Assembly (NCBI GenBank): GCA_958346135.1
Contig: CATVQN010000051.1
Location: 1-7,129 of the forward strand
Direction: 5' to 3'
Source: an uncultured Eubacteriales bacterium
Lineage (GTDB): Bacteria; Bacillota; Clostridia; Monoglobales; Monoglobaceae
Length of the DNA stretch: 7,129 nucleotides
How positions within the stretch are numbered: position 1 is the first letter of the stretch; each line of letters begins with the position of its first letter. The notes beneath the pieces were generated by a model. The model had not been told where the DNA came from. It searched no databases and worked only from the letters and a program-made list of their open reading frames with translations. Positions 6,608-7,129 of this stretch are shown piece by piece. The translations under genes were made by a program, and so were the position numbers.

Positions 6608-7087
6608 ATGCACGACTTTTTTGTAGGCGCCGGTCAGATTTTCCGGCTCCTGTATAATCTGGCGCTCTATGCCGCCGCTGCGGTCAGCCTGTATATGATT
6701 GCAAAAAATAACAGCGTCCCCTATCCATGGATTGCATTTATTCCGGTCTTTCAATACTATATCATCGGTTCTCTTTGCGAGGAATATATGCTCCGGGAAT
6801 ATCGCATCCGCCATCTGGAATGGGTAATGGTTCTGCTGGAGTTTTTACAGATTTTTTTGAGTTTCGGCGTTGGCTTTCTCTTTCTGCCTCTGCGGATTCT
6901 AATCAACCTGCTGCTGGTGCTGTTTTTGCATAAATTCTTCTATCTGTTCGTGCCGCAGCGTGCAACACTCTTTGCGCTACTATCTATTTTTGGGAGACTT
7001 CCGCTTGTCATTCTGCTCTATTTGCTCAAGGATAAGCCGCTGCTGATGTCGGCCGGTGCATATCCTTACCCCTTTGCACGGCGCTAG
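6608..7087 (+). CDS. Small multi-pass membrane protein, function unknown
   Basis: This 159-residue, strongly hydrophobic protein has likely membrane segments at about 11-32, 72-91, 93-115 and 119-140. A less hydrophobic fifth segment at 41-57 contains PWIAFIPVFQYYIIGSL. The A-(W/F)-I-P-V-x-x-Y-x-x-G pattern resembles one I recall from small clostridial membrane proteins annotated only as hypothetical; that is recollection, not a search result. The loop at 58-70 is charged (EEYMLREYRIRH). The C-terminus, after a KDK turn at 141-143, is short and ends in basic residues. There are no catalytic motifs and no cleavable signal. The ATG at 6608 has AAGGAG at 6594-6599, 8 nt upstream, plus a promoter, so the gene is very likely real. 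It is transcribed away from proS, and no same-strand partner is visible in the window. I assign no function. Confidence 0.88.
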   Translation: MHDFFVGAGQIFRLLYNLALYAAAAVSLYMIAKNNSVPYPWIAFIPVFQYYIIGSLCEEYMLREYRIRHLEWVMVLLEFLQIFLSFGVGFLFLPLRILINLLLVLFLHKFFYLFVPQRATLFALLSIFGRLPLVILLYLLKDKPLLMSAGAYPYPFARR

Positions 7088-7129
7088 ATAAAGGAACTAG
7101 ATTTGTCTTAATATTAATCACAAATACGA
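7088..7129. other. Right-edge flank with no gene seen
   Basis: These 42 nt after the TAG stop are AT-rich and include the 10-bp palindrome TTAATATTAA (7110-7119). No GC-rich hairpin with a U run is visible, so any terminator for the membrane protein gene lies further on, or the transcript continues. Confidence 0.5.

Noticed and set aside
6530..6814. Minus-strand 94-codon frame across the membrane protein start
   Set aside because: It overlaps the promoter, ribosome site and first third of a well-supported plus-strand gene and has no recognisable domain or ribosome site.

Overview
The window looks like a piece of a low-to-medium GC Firmicutes chromosome, most probably a Clostridia member. The reasons are strong Shine-Dalgarno sites, two TTG starts, consensus sigma-A type promoters, the cdaA-cdaR-glmM gene cluster typical of Firmicutes, and a short archaeal/eukaryotic-type (type 3) prolyl-tRNA synthetase of the kind common in Clostridia. 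No mobile element, CRISPR array, rRNA or tRNA is visible.

Layout. Positions 1-6327 hold five genes on the minus strand, in transcription order: proS (6327-4891), cdaA (4852-3986), cdaR/ybbR (3989-2997), an FAD-dependent dehydrogenase of the COG2509 type (2985-1420) and glmM (1288 to beyond position 1, C-terminus cut off by the window edge). The first four are packed with gaps of 38, -4 and 11 nt, so they probably form one transcript started by a TTGACA-17-TATACT promoter at 6426-6398. glmM is set off by 131 nt and has its own perfect consensus promoter, TTGACA-17-TATAAT, whose -35 box contains the TGA stop codon of the oxidoreductase gene. Positions 6328-6607 form a 280-nt divergent intergenic region. 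On the plus strand, 6608-7087 encodes a 159-residue multi-pass membrane protein of unknown function with its own promoter.

How the genes fit together. CdaA makes cyclic di-AMP at the membrane, CdaR is its membrane-anchored extracytoplasmic regulator, and GlmM makes glucosamine-1-phosphate for peptidoglycan and is known to bind and restrain CdaA in other Firmicutes. Cell-wall precursor supply, turgor signalling and (through ProS) translation are thus linked on one stretch. The COG2509 protein between cdaR and glmM is the real unknown in the cluster. Overall this is a conserved housekeeping region. The items most worth a second look are the oxidoreductase, the nested glmM promoter with its roughly 100-nt leader, a perfect palindrome in the proS promoter spacer, and the unassigned membrane protein.
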